From positions 1-64,000 of the forward strand of contig JAIBBZ010000031.1 of NCBI GenBank assembly GCA_019694435.1: a DNA stretch of 64,000 nt, written 5' to 3'. This stretch comes from Pirellulales bacterium (GTDB lineage Bacteria; Planctomycetota; Planctomycetia; Pirellulales; JAEUIK01). A model generated the notes under the pieces. That model had not been told where the DNA came from. It worked only from the letters and a program-made list of their open reading frames with translations, and searched no databases. Shown here piece after piece: positions 54,167 to 63,367 of this stretch. A program made the position numbers and the translations under genes. The stretch's first letter is position 1. Each line of letters begins with the position of its first letter.

Positions 54167-54224
54167 AATTCATCCTGAATTGACCACGCCACGCGTTGGG
54201 CCGATTCAGGGCGGAAACCGAACG

Positions 54225-55622
54225 ATGCACGATCCGGAACACATCGATTTACTGCTGGTCGACGACGACGCCGAATTTCGTGGCTCGATCGCGCGGAGAT
54301 TTCTGCGCCGCGGCTACCGGTTGCACGAGGCCTCGGGCGCGGAAGAAGCGCTCGCCTTGGCGCAGCGCCGACAGTTCGACGTCGTCGTGCTCGACATGGT
54401 CATGCCCGGCATGTCGGGGATTCAACTGCTCGAGAAACTCAAGGCGGCCAGCGGCGAGTGCGAAATCGTGATGTTGACCGGGCAGGGCACGATCGAGTCG
54501 GCCGTCGAGGCGATGAAGCTGGGCGCTTACGACTATCTGACGAAGCCGTTTCCCTTGGCGGATCTCGAGCTCGTCCTGCAAAAGGCCTACGAGCGGCGCC
54601 AGTTGAAGAAGGAGAATTCGCAGCTCAAGGCGGTGCTCGCCCGATCGCAGCCGTCGGCCGATATGATCGGTCAATCGCCGGCCATGCTCGAAGTGCTGCG
54701 GTTGATCGAGCGCGCCGGGCCGACGGACAAGGCGATTCTGATTCAAGGCGAAAGCGGCACGGGCAAAGAACTCGTCGCCCGGGCGCTGCATCGTGCCAGC
54801 AGCCGCGCCGAGCGGCCGATGGTCGTCATCAATTGCGCGGCCTTGCCCGACACGCTGCTGGAAAGCGAGCTGTTTGGCCACGAAAAAGGGGCTTTCACTG
54901 GCGCGATCTCAACCAAGCCCGGCCTGTTCGAAGTGGCCGACGGCGGGACCCTCCTGATCGACGAGATCGGCGAGATGAGCGGCGCCGTGCAGGCCAAGTT
55001 GCTGCGCGTGCTGGAAGACGGCTCCTTGCGCCGCGTCGGCTCGCTCAAAGAGCAACGGGTCAACGTTCGACTCTTGGCGGCGACCAACCGGAACCTGGCC
55101 GAAGAGGTTCGCCAAGGCCGATTCCGCGAAGACCTGTATTACCGGATCAATGTCATGTCGCTAATGTTGCCTCCGCTCCGGCAGCGGCAAGGCGATATCC
55201 CGGCCTTGGTGCGGCACTTCCTTGGTACTGAATGGCAGATTGAGCCGCAGGCCCTGGCTGCGCTCGAAGCGTATCCTTGGCCTGGCAACGTGCGGCAGCT
55301 CATCAACGCGATCGAACGGGCCAAGATCATGGCCGACGATTGTGTGGTGCGCAGCATCGATTTGCCGGCGGAAATCGTCGTCGCGCACGCCCCGGCGGCG
55401 GCGTCGGCGTCCAGCAGCACGCTGCCCAGTGCCGCCGCGCCGGGGGATCATCTGGCCGACATTCAACGTGCGCATGTCGTCGAGATCTTGCGCCGCGAGG
55501 GTGGCAACAAGGCGCGCGCGGCGCGTGCCCTAGGCATCAACCGGCGGAGCCTGTACCGGCTGCTCGACAAGTACGGCCTGCACTCCGCTGCTCAAGATCA
55601 ATCCGAATCGACGGTCGAATGA
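54225..55622 (+). CDS. NtrC-family sigma-54-dependent response regulator
   Basis: A 465-aa activator. The receiver domain (1-120) has acidic-pocket LLVDDD, phosphoacceptor Asp in VVVLDMVMPGMSG, and conserved Thr/Lys in MLTGQ and LTKPF. The AAA+ domain (about 148-375) has Walker A GESGTGKE, the sigma-54 contact loop GAFTGA, Walker B GGTLLIDEIGEM and R-finger region FREDLYYRINV. The C-terminal Fis-type helix-turn-helix is NKARAARALGINRRSLYRLL. The ATG at 54225 is downstream of a sigma-54 promoter, which would make it autoactivated. The converging kinase gene is its likely partner. Confidence 0.95.
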   Translation: MHDPEHIDLLLVDDDAEFRGSIARRFLRRGYRLHEASGAEEALALAQRRQFDVVVLDMVMPGMSGIQLLEKLKAASGECEIVMLTGQGTIESAVEAMKLGAYDYLTKPFPLADLELVLQKAYERRQLKKENSQLKAVLARSQPSADMIGQSPAMLEVLRLIERAGPTDKAILIQGESGTGKELVARALHRASSRAERPMVVINCAALPDTLLESELFGHEKGAFTGAISTKPGLFEVADGGTLLIDEIGEMSGAVQAKLLRVLEDGSLRRVGSLKEQRVNVRLLAATNRNLAEEVRQGRFREDLYYRINVMSLMLPPLRQRQGDIPALVRHFLGTEWQIEPQALAALEAYPWPGNVRQLINAIERAKIMADDCVVRSIDLPAEIVVAHAPAAASASSSTLPSAAAPGDHLADIQRAHVVEILRREGGNKARAARALGINRRSLYRLLDKYGLHSAAQDQSESTVE

Positions 55623-55697
55623 GCGGGGGAAATCCTCCGCACACTTTCGCCCGGGCCACGCGCGCGGGTGACGCTGTGGGGCGGTTCATGCAACGCC

Positions 55698-56981
55698 TTA
55701 CGTGTCGGCGCGGCGAACGATTTCGGCTTCGTCCGGCGATCGATGCAGCTCGACGATGAACCGGCTGCCGCGGCCCGGTTCCGACTCGGCCCAGACGCGG
55801 CCTCCCTGCGCTTCCACGATGTTCTTCGTGAAGTACAGTCCCAGGCCCGACCCGGGATGTCCGCGGTGCATGGGCAACCGGCGGAACGGCACGAAAATCC
55901 GCTCGAGCTCGCTCGTGGGAATGCCGGGGCCGTTATCGCTGATGGTGAATTGACACCGGGTGCCCTCGACCTGCGCGCGAACTTCGATCAACCCCGGCCG
56001 CTTGTCAATGAACTTGGCGGCATTTGCGAGCAGGTTGAAGAACGCCTCGCGCAACCGCACCTGATCGCCCCACACGGCAGGTAACGGTCCTTGCACGCGG
56101 AGTTCGATGCCTTTCTCCTGTAGCACACCGCGTAGCGGCTCGGCCGCGGCATGGATCAATTCCTCGCCGCGCACTTTGCCGTGGTGTTCCGCGTCGACTT
56201 TGCCGACGGTCGACAAGAGCTCGTCGATCAACGTGCTCATGCGAAAGACACCCTGCGAGGCCTTGCGCACCAGCGAACTAGCCTCCTGGGGCATCTGGTC
56301 GCCGAATTCGTCGATCGCCTCGTCGCACAGGTTAGCCACGGTTGCCAGCGGCGTTTTCAAGTCGTGCGAAGTCAGTTGTGCGAACTGTCGCAGCTCGGTG
56401 TTGGCCCGGAGCAGCATGTCGAGCGCGACCCGCTGATTCCGGGTTGCCTGCAGGAAATATGCGTCGAGGGTCAGCCCGATGTCGAGAAAGATCGCCTTGA
56501 GCAGCGGCAGCAGCCAAGGCAGATCGAGTTCGAGGTTCAGTCCCTGCTGCTGCGCGAAATGTCGGAAGCAAATCTGGATGTACTGGTTGTAAGCGCCCAG
56601 GAACAGATGCGGTTCGATGCCGACGTCGGCGTGCATCTGGCCGACGCGGCGGCGCTGGCCGGCATAATCTTCATTCCAGCGGGCTTCGAGCAGCGACTCG
56701 AAATGCTCTTGCTGCATTTGCTTGAGCCGGGCCAGCCGCTCGGGTTCTCGCAGAAATTTCGCGGTTTCGTCGAAGGCCGTGAGGTGGCTGTAGAACTTCT
56801 CGGCAAACTCGGTCATGTAGCCGGCGAACTTCGTGCACAGTTGCCGGATTGCCCGCGCATCGGTCTCGTCGAGCTCCAGGAAACTGAGACGCCGGGCCAG
56901 GATGGCGGCGTCGTCCTGGTCCGAACCGCCGGATGGGACGAGTTTCTTCGAGGGATCCTTCATGATCTCGTGGGCCCGCAT
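55698..56981 (-). CDS. Globin-coupled sensor histidine kinase
   Basis: A 427-aa soluble kinase without membrane helices. Residues about 25-180 form a globin-coupled sensor (protoglobin) domain. The proximal heme ligand would be His117 in VGQMHADVGIEPHLFLGAY, matching the family's E-F-helix pattern. The HisKA H-box is LTSHDLKTPL (His206). The ATPase domain has N-box NLLANAAKF, G1 ISDNGPGIP and G2 HPGSGLGLYFTKN. Such proteins sense oxygen, NO or CO through heme. It is convergent with the sigma-54 response regulator, so signalling between them is likely but unproven. Confidence 0.9.
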   Translation of the reverse strand: MRAHEIMKDPSKKLVPSGGSDQDDAAILARRLSFLELDETDARAIRQLCTKFAGYMTEFAEKFYSHLTAFDETAKFLREPERLARLKQMQQEHFESLLEARWNEDYAGQRRRVGQMHADVGIEPHLFLGAYNQYIQICFRHFAQQQGLNLELDLPWLLPLLKAIFLDIGLTLDAYFLQATRNQRVALDMLLRANTELRQFAQLTSHDLKTPLATVANLCDEAIDEFGDQMPQEASSLVRKASQGVFRMSTLIDELLSTVGKVDAEHHGKVRGEELIHAAAEPLRGVLQEKGIELRVQGPLPAVWGDQVRLREAFFNLLANAAKFIDKRPGLIEVRAQVEGTRCQFTISDNGPGIPTSELERIFVPFRRLPMHRGHPGSGLGLYFTKNIVEAQGGRVWAESEPGRGSRFIVELHRSPDEAEIVRRADT

Positions 56982-57055
56982 TGCGCGGGCACCCCAGGCA
57001 GCGACACGGGGCAGGTTTCGGCCACACAGTCTAGCCTACCGGGGGCCACTTTGGC

Positions 57056-58105
57056 CTAGAGCGGTAACTGCGCCACACGCGCGGCGACCGTGCCGCATTC
57101 CAGCACTGTCCCGGGCGCATGAGCTTCGCGACGCACAAAGCCTAGACCCACGGCACGTTCGAGTCGCGGCAGATAGGCAGCCGAAGTGACTTGCCCGACT
57201 TCCTGGCCTGCGAGCGTCAACGTCGTGCCGGGTGCTGGCGGTTCACGGCTGTCGAACACGACTCCGCAGAGCGTCTTGTTGACGTGGCCCAGGGCGTCGA
57301 GCCGGGCAACGGTTTCCTGGCCGATGTAGCACCCCTTGGTGAAACTGATCGTACGATCGTCGCGCGCCACTTCTTGCGGCAGCGTCTTCGCGGTGATGTC
57401 GACGCCGTACCAGGGCGATCCGGCGGCGATCCGTTCCGCCTCGATCGCGGCCAGTCCCACCGGTTTCGCTCCTGCGCCGACGAGGTGAGGCCCGATGACT
57501 TCAAGATTCTCGCGCGGCGCGATCAAGCTGAACGCGGGCGATCGCACCCAGGCCGTACGGCAAACCCAAACCTCGCGGCCGGCCAAAGCGGTCGCGCGGC
57601 AGCTCAGCGGCGTCGCAGGAAGTTCGACACCCTGACGCTGCAAACCGTTCTCGGCCTCGGGCCCGGCCAGGAGCAGTTCACCCCAGTCTTCTGTTCGATC
57701 GTTGAGTTCCACACGCTCGCGAATCAGGTAACGGTCGAGATGCGCCACGATCGTCGCCCCCTGATCGGGCACGGTGTCGAGCAAGATCGCCTCTTCGCCC
57801 ACGTAGACAAACACATGGCCCAGGACACGGCCATGGGCGTCGGTGAGAAAAGCCTCGCAGCCTTCCCCCGCAGCGCGCCGGCGGATCTCGTTCGTGCATA
57901 AGTTGTGCAGAAACGTGGCGCGATCGTTGCCCCGGAGCGCTACCCGCGTGCGGCTGCTCAGGTTGGCGATCGCCAGGCCGTCGGACAGGGCCTCGGCCTC
58001 GCCGGCAGGGTCGCCCAACGAGAGCAGTTCCGCGTGCCCGTGCAACTCGCCAGGCACGGGAGTCAGACCTGCATACAGCCGGGCCAGAGTTTCGGTGATT
58101 TCCAT
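57056..58105 (-). CDS. ygfZ: Folate-binding YgfZ/GcvT-like protein
   Basis: A 349-aa GcvT-fold protein. The diagnostic YgfZ motif is KGCYIGQE, followed by LDALGHVNKTLCGV. The N-terminal folate-binding region shows RVALRGNDRATFLHNLCTNEI and GCEAFLTDAHGRVLGHVFVY. YgfZ uses folate to support some Fe-S enzymes and tRNA thiolation; members lack the glycine cleavage T-protein catalytic residues. The ATG starts MEITETLARLY; upstream in-frame starts add unconserved residues. It is divergent from the TlpA-like lipoprotein across a 226-bp gap. Confidence 0.9.
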   Translation of the reverse strand: MEITETLARLYAGLTPVPGELHGHAELLSLGDPAGEAEALSDGLAIANLSSRTRVALRGNDRATFLHNLCTNEIRRRAAGEGCEAFLTDAHGRVLGHVFVYVGEEAILLDTVPDQGATIVAHLDRYLIRERVELNDRTEDWGELLLAGPEAENGLQRQGVELPATPLSCRATALAGREVWVCRTAWVRSPAFSLIAPRENLEVIGPHLVGAGAKPVGLAAIEAERIAAGSPWYGVDITAKTLPQEVARDDRTISFTKGCYIGQETVARLDALGHVNKTLCGVVFDSREPPAPGTTLTLAGQEVGQVTSAAYLPRLERAVGLGFVRREAHAPGTVLECGTVAARVAQLPL

Positions 58106-58331
58106 GGCAGTCGCGCCAGACTCAGGGTGGAACAACAGTGCGCCGGCCGATGCCGCCTGTCGATTCCAAGGGGCAGGGAATGATATCGCCGCTAGCAAGC
58201 CACGGGCAAGCCGCGGACGTGTTGCCAGCAGACCGAGCTTTACGTGCAGCCGCCGCCGCAGGAATAATGCGAGCTTGCAGGGCGCGGTTGGCGCCACCGC
58301 AGTTGGACAACTCTGCAGGGGAAACTGGCCT

Positions 58332-60797
58332 ATGGATGGGCTTATGACGCACCTTCGGCGTCGACTCGACATCGCCGCGCTACTCATGTCTGTTGCGCTG
58401 GCAACCGTGGCCGGTTGCGAACCGGCAGAGCCCGAGGCAGCTCGCCAGCCCCATGCCGATGCGGCACCTGGATCGGCCGCCGTAGCGCCCGCCGCGGTAG
58501 CTCCGCGCGAGCTGCTGACGCAGCTGGTTTCGGCCTACCGCGGAGCACAAAGCTACGAGGACGCCGGTCAGGGGCGGCTGCGCTACGAAATGGCCGACCA
58601 GCGGGTCGACGAGACATTTCCGATGAGCGCCGCCTTCGAGCGGCCCAACAAGCTACGTCTGCAAGCCTACGACGGCATCTTGCTGGTCGACGGTGCCGAA
58701 TTGCGCGGGACCATCGGCCAACTGCCGGGACAAGTGCTGGCAGCCAAAGCGCCGGCCGAGCTGACGCTCGAATCGGTCTATCAGAACCAGATTCTGGGAC
58801 GCGCGCTGGGTGCCGATGGATTTGGCATCGCCGGGACTTCGCCGCAACTGACGATGCTGCTGAGCGACTCGTTCTTCGAAGCCATCATGACCGACGCTGC
58901 CGAACCGGAACTCGTCCAACCGATCGTGGTGGACGAAGCCACGTGCCACGGAGTGCGGTTGCGGCGGCCTGACGGCGATCTGACGCTTTGGATCGACCCG
59001 CAAGGCCCCACGCTGCGACGGATCGAATTTCCGACGGCGGCGCTGGCCAAGCAGATCGCGCCCGATGGCCGGATCGCCAATCTGAGCCTGACGCTCGATT
59101 TGAAGAGCGCGCGTTTGAACGGGCCGATCCAGCCGCTGGCGTTCGAGTTCGAGATGCCCGCTGATGCGAAACTCGTCGAGGCCTTCGACCTGCGGCCGCT
59201 GCTGCCGAAACCGGCGCCGCCGTCGCCGCTGCTAGGACAGAAGCCGGGCGATCATAGCTGGACCACGCTCGAAGGCACCCCGGTTGCCAGTCAGGACCTG
59301 GCCGGAAAAGTCGTAGTGGTCGACTTTTGGGCCACCTGGTGCGGGCCGTGTCTGCAGAGCCTGCCTCGGCTGCAAGAGGTCTACGAAAAGTATGCCGGCA
59401 ACGAACGAGTGCGCTTCCTGGCGGTCAGCACCGATGTCGCTGAAGTCACGAACGAACAGATCGCGCAAGCGTTTCGCGAGCGCAAGCTCACGATTCCGAT
59501 CGTCCGCGACCCGAATCTTGCCGCACGCGACGTGTTCCGTGTCGAGGCGATTCCGAACACCTTTGTGCTCGGGCCCGATGGCACCGTGCAAGTCAACGAA
59601 GTGGGCGCCAATCCGGCATTTGCCGAGGAACTGGGCGGCTATATCGAGTCGCTGCTGGCCGGGCAGAGCGTGGTCGATCAGGTGCGGCAGAAATACGCCG
59701 ATCGGCTCGCGGAATTCGACCGTCAGATGAGCCAGCCCGCCGAGGCGCAGGCGCCGTCGACGGTTGAGCCGGCCAAGATCGCCCCAGCCGGCGAACCGGC
59801 GAAGCTGCGCCGCGAATCGAGTTGGACACTCGACAAGCTACAGTTTCCGGGCAATTTCCTCGTCGTGCCCGACGCGTCTGGCGCCGCACGGCTCTGGGTG
59901 CTCGACGGCGGCAAGTCGGTTGTCGAAATCACGACTGCTGGCGAGTTGGGAGAGAAGCACGAGCTCGGTTTGCCGCAAGGCAGCGACGTGACTTATTTGC
60001 GTACCGGCGCCGACCGCGACGGCAAACGCTGGTACGCCGGTTCGGCTCCTGCCCAGCAGCAATGCCATCTGTTCGACGACGGCTGGAACAGGCAGCTCAG
60101 CTATCCGGCCGAAGGCGAGCACCCGGGCATCTCCGACCTGCAGTTGGCCGACCTCGATGCCGACGGGCAGTTAGAGCTGTTGATCGCCTACTGGGGCGTC
60201 GTCGGCGTGCACAGCGTCACGCTCGATGGCCGGCGCAATTGGGCGAACGCGTCGCTGGAGGACACTTTCTCCCTGGCGCTCTCCGGACCTGATGCCGGCG
60301 GCCGACGCGTCGTGCTCTGCGCCAACCGCCGCGGTAGCCTGGTGCCCATCGACGGGATCGGCAACGCCGGGAACGATTTGCTACTGTCGGGGCGATATTT
60401 TCGCCTGATCGCTTCGGCCGATCTGACCGGCGACGGGCAGGCGGAGTATTGCGGCGTTTCGCTGGCGACCGACGGCAGCGAACAAGTCGTGGGTTTGACG
60501 TCGGGCGGGGAAGAAGCGTGGAGCCATCCGCTGCCGCGGGGAGTGCACGTGCAGCCGGTCGAGATGCTGCAAGCGGGGAATCTGCTCGGCGACGAGACCG
60601 GCCAATGGGTCATCGCGTGTCCCGATGGTGCCGTGCTCATCGTCGCGGCAAGTGGCGAACTCATTGACCGCTTCAACTACGGCGAATCGCTCGCCGGTTT
60701 GGCCGTGTGGCCGAACCCGGACGGCCCCTTGCTCGTCGTCAGCAGCCGCAATGCAACCGGCGGTAAGCTCGAGGCCCTGCGCCTCTCGCGGCCTTGA
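58332..60797 (+). CDS. Lipoprotein with a TlpA-type thioredoxin domain
   Basis: An 821-aa protein. The lipobox LATVAGC predicts lipidation at Cys29. Residues about 55-290 resemble the secreted LolA/DUF2092-like beta fold (YEDAGQGRLRYEM). Residues about 300-470 form a thioredoxin/TlpA domain with WCGPC at 336-340 and a cis-Pro loop VEAIPNTFVLGPDG. Residues about 500-821 look like a beta-propeller or FG-GAP-type repeat region (LQLADLDADGQLELLIAYWG, ADLTGDGQAEYCGV). The active site suggests periplasmic thiol-disulfide exchange. The ATG at 58332 has AGGGGA upstream; one at 58344 is possible. Confidence 0.87.
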   Translation: MDGLMTHLRRRLDIAALLMSVALATVAGCEPAEPEAARQPHADAAPGSAAVAPAAVAPRELLTQLVSAYRGAQSYEDAGQGRLRYEMADQRVDETFPMSAAFERPNKLRLQAYDGILLVDGAELRGTIGQLPGQVLAAKAPAELTLESVYQNQILGRALGADGFGIAGTSPQLTMLLSDSFFEAIMTDAAEPELVQPIVVDEATCHGVRLRRPDGDLTLWIDPQGPTLRRIEFPTAALAKQIAPDGRIANLSLTLDLKSARLNGPIQPLAFEFEMPADAKLVEAFDLRPLLPKPAPPSPLLGQKPGDHSWTTLEGTPVASQDLAGKVVVVDFWATWCGPCLQSLPRLQEVYEKYAGNERVRFLAVSTDVAEVTNEQIAQAFRERKLTIPIVRDPNLAARDVFRVEAIPNTFVLGPDGTVQVNEVGANPAFAEELGGYIESLLAGQSVVDQVRQKYADRLAEFDRQMSQPAEAQAPSTVEPAKIAPAGEPAKLRRESSWTLDKLQFPGNFLVVPDASGAARLWVLDGGKSVVEITTAGELGEKHELGLPQGSDVTYLRTGADRDGKRWYAGSAPAQQQCHLFDDGWNRQLSYPAEGEHPGISDLQLADLDADGQLELLIAYWGVVGVHSVTLDGRRNWANASLEDTFSLALSGPDAGGRRVVLCANRRGSLVPIDGIGNAGNDLLLSGRYFRLIASADLTGDGQAEYCGVSLATDGSEQVVGLTSGGEEAWSHPLPRGVHVQPVEMLQAGNLLGDETGQWVIACPDGAVLIVAASGELIDRFNYGESLAGLAVWPNPDGPLLVVSSRNATGGKLEALRLSRP

Positions 60798-60831
60798 TCG
60801 GCTACGCCCGGGCCTTGCGACCGCGTGAACG

Positions 60832-61725
60832 TCAACCGTCGAGCAGTTTGACGCCGGCCTCGAGCTCGCAAACCTTGACGACCGCGGCAAAATCGGCCGC
60901 GGCATGCCCCAGGTTCATGGCCGTGGTGTATTGTTGCAACGCCACGGCCGCCAAGGGCATGGGCACGTCGAGATGGCGTCCCAACTCCAAGGCCAGGCCG
61001 ACGTCTTTTCGCATCAGCTCGGTCTTGAAGCCGGGCACGTAATTGTTGGCGAGGACGAATTTGCGCCCGCGCGCCTCGAGCATGGCGGAATTGCCGCTCG
61101 AGGCTGCCAGCACGTTGAGCAACTGGTCCAAATCGACGCCCGCGGCCTTGGCCAACACCAGGCCTTCGCCGATCAAGGCCATCGCACTGCCCGCGAGCAG
61201 TTGATTAACCAGCTTGACGGTCTGGCCTGCGCCCAAGGGGCCAACGTGGTGGATCGATTTGCCCATCGCGGCGAGGATCGGCTGGGCGCGGGCAAAGTCG
61301 TCGGCTTCGCCGCCGACCATGATCGTCAACTCCGCGGCTTCGGCGCCCCAGGGGCCTCCGCTGACCGGCGCGTCGAGCATCTGGATGCCTACCGAGAGAA
61401 GCTTGGCACCAACCTCGCGCGTGGTCGCGGGGCTGATGGTGCTCATGTCGAGGTACAGCTTGCCTGGCGAAGCCCCCTCGATGAGCCCACGGTGCCCCAG
61501 CGCCACTTCGCGCACTTCGGCGTCGGCCGTGACGATCGAGATCATTACCTCGGCTGCCTGCGCGACTGCCGCCGGGTCGGGCGCAGAGGTTGCGCCGGCG
61601 GCGGTGAACTCTTCGATCACCTCGGGCCGCCGCGCGTAGAACACGACCTCGTGCCCGGCCTTGATCAGATGCTTGGCCATGGGCCGGCCCATGGTTCCCA
61701 GACCGATAAACCCGACAGTGCTCAT
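60832..61725 (-). CDS. 2-hydroxy-3-oxopropionate reductase / 3-hydroxyisobutyrate dehydrogenase-like
   Basis: A 297-aa beta-hydroxyacid dehydrogenase. The Rossmann N-terminus is GFIGLGTMGRPMAKHLIKAGH, the conserved signature is LDAPVSGGPWGAEAAELTIM, and the catalytic lysine is in GAGQTVKLVNQLL. The KTELMRKDVGLALELG segment is standard. The family includes GarR (tartronate semialdehyde reductase), MmsB and GLYR-type reductases; the sequence does not choose between them. No glyoxylate operon is adjacent. Upstream (61726-61918) is a divergent gap shared with the phosphoglycerate-kinase-like gene. Confidence 0.9.
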   Translation of the reverse strand: MSTVGFIGLGTMGRPMAKHLIKAGHEVVFYARRPEVIEEFTAAGATSAPDPAAVAQAAEVMISIVTADAEVREVALGHRGLIEGASPGKLYLDMSTISPATTREVGAKLLSVGIQMLDAPVSGGPWGAEAAELTIMVGGEADDFARAQPILAAMGKSIHHVGPLGAGQTVKLVNQLLAGSAMALIGEGLVLAKAAGVDLDQLLNVLAASSGNSAMLEARGRKFVLANNYVPGFKTELMRKDVGLALELGRHLDVPMPLAAVALQQYTTAMNLGHAAADFAAVVKVCELEAGVKLLDG

Positions 61726-61918
61726 CGAACGACCCTCAACGGCTCAACTCTGCGCGACGCGACAAACTTGGGGAATCGCCAGGAACGCGAGATTTTGGGT
61801 TAAGTGGCCTGTCCTGGCAAGGCGCGCCGTCGAGCATCTTTCGCCGGGGCGGGTATTTGCTACCCTGATCAACGAACTTTCGACCGTCCGCAGGTAGAAG
61901 TCAGCGGAGATACTCAGG

Positions 61919-63325
61919 ATGACTGTCAGCAACGATGCGATGGTGCGCTGGTGCGAAACCCTGTTGGGTGCCGACGGCCAGCCACCTCGCGAACTGGAAG
62001 ACTACCTCGCGGCGATTCCACGGCTGGCCGCGATCGACAAATTGCCCAGCGGGACGCGCGTGCTCATTCGCGGCGACGTCGACTGCAAGCCGGGCGAGCA
62101 GATCGGCGACGGCGATATTCGCCTGCGCTCGATGGTCGAGACGCTCAAGTTCGGCCGCGAGCGCGGCTGGGTGCAGATCATCTTCGGGCACATCGGCCGC
62201 AAGCCCGAGGGTACGCTGGCCAAGGTCGCCGCGCGCCTGGCAAAACTGCTCGAGGCGCCGGTCGAACTGATCGGCGACTGGTACGACGAGGCTGCGATGC
62301 AGATCTCGCCGGCGTGCGCCGCGCGGCTCAAAGACGCCGCCCCGGGCAGCGTTTGGGTGCTCGACAACACCCGCCGGTACGACGTCGAGCGCGTGCTTTG
62401 GAAGGCCAAGCCGGCCGATTTGCCGGGTTTGGCTCCGAAACTGGCGGCGTTTGCCAACCAGCTCGCCGAAAAAGTGGCCAAGTACTACGTCAACGAGGCG
62501 CTCTCGGCCGGAAGCCTTGATGCTTCGAGCACGATCGTGCCGGCGGCGATGGAACGCTCGGTGTTGGGAGCCTATGTCGATCGCGAATTCAACGGGCCCA
62601 TGCTGCGATGCCGTCGCTCGCAGGCAGTCGTATTCAGCGGGTTGAAGACCGACAAGCTCGACGACCTGGAAGCGATGATCAATCGCGGCACCGTGCAGAC
62701 GGTAATTTCGGCGGGTTCACTGGCGATGGCCTTGAAGAAGGCCGCCGCCAAGCTCGACGGCCAGGATTTTCCGTTAGGTGTGGCCGAGGACCCGGCACAT
62801 GCCGACAAGCCGTACTACATTCCGCCCGATCGCATCGAACAGGCCCAACGGATGATTGCCGATGGCCGTAAACGGGGCGTGAAGTTCGTGCTCCCCGTCG
62901 ATTTCGTGCTGGCCGATGGGACGGTGTCCGAGCAGTTGGGACCCGGCGACCAACAATTCGACATCGGCCCGAAGACCAGTGCCGTGTTTGAACAGGCGGT
63001 GAGCGATTTGATTGCCCAGAGCAAGTCGCAAATGGCGGCCGGACAGCCGCCGCTGGCTGTGTTTCACAACGGCGTATTCGGCATGTTCGAAGACCCACGC
63101 TTCGAGTCGGGGACACGACACTTCATCGGGCAATTGCAGCGCATGCGCGAGGCTGGGCTCGAAGTGTACGTGGGCGGTGGCGAAGGCGGCACGGCGCTGG
63201 AAAAATATGGCCAGCCCGATTGGGTGACCCACTGTTTCACCGCTGGCGGCACCGTCTTGAATGCGTTGGGCAATCAGCCGGTGCCTTACCTGCAGGCACT
63301 CGCGCTCGCGGCCGCAGGCAAATAA
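61919..63325 (+). CDS. Divergent phosphoglycerate kinase family protein
   Basis: A 468-aa protein recognisable as PGK but well outside the canonical enzyme. Conserved pieces include HIGR (for HxGR), VLDNTRRY (for ENLRF), GLKTDKL (for GxKVSxK) and FDIGPKT. Many others have changed: the N-terminal RVDFNVP becomes RGDVDCK; the substrate loop that is normally AHRAHAS is AGSLDAS, losing the Arg/His basic patch; the tail WNGPMGVFE becomes HNGVFGMFE and GGGDT becomes GGGEG. It is about 70 residues longer than usual. It may be inactive on 3-phosphoglycerate or use another substrate. The ATG has GCGGAG upstream. Confidence 0.8.
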   Translation: MTVSNDAMVRWCETLLGADGQPPRELEDYLAAIPRLAAIDKLPSGTRVLIRGDVDCKPGEQIGDGDIRLRSMVETLKFGRERGWVQIIFGHIGRKPEGTLAKVAARLAKLLEAPVELIGDWYDEAAMQISPACAARLKDAAPGSVWVLDNTRRYDVERVLWKAKPADLPGLAPKLAAFANQLAEKVAKYYVNEALSAGSLDASSTIVPAAMERSVLGAYVDREFNGPMLRCRRSQAVVFSGLKTDKLDDLEAMINRGTVQTVISAGSLAMALKKAAAKLDGQDFPLGVAEDPAHADKPYYIPPDRIEQAQRMIADGRKRGVKFVLPVDFVLADGTVSEQLGPGDQQFDIGPKTSAVFEQAVSDLIAQSKSQMAAGQPPLAVFHNGVFGMFEDPRFESGTRHFIGQLQRMREAGLEVYVGGGEGGTALEKYGQPDWVTHCFTAGGTVLNALGNQPVPYLQALALAAAGK

Positions 63326-63367
63326 CCGGCGCACTGTCGGCCGATCGCGGCGAACCGCCGGCCCGCG

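Larger units (their letters stand above)
53843..54224. other. Divergent regulatory region between uspA-like and the sigma-54 activator
   Basis: This 382-bp gap holds regulatory signals for both directions. In the plus direction it carries a near-consensus sigma-54 promoter (54151-54166) and two dyad elements upstream of it (53991-53999 and 54028-54043). The minus-strand promoter for the Usp-CBS-cytochrome run could share the same activator sites; I see no clear sigma-70 pair for it. Confidence 0.5.

Noticed and set aside
54150-54224. GTG start for the sigma-54 activator 75 bp upstream
   Set aside because: The GTG overlaps the sigma-54 promoter itself; transcription would begin downstream of it, so the ATG at 54225 is correct.
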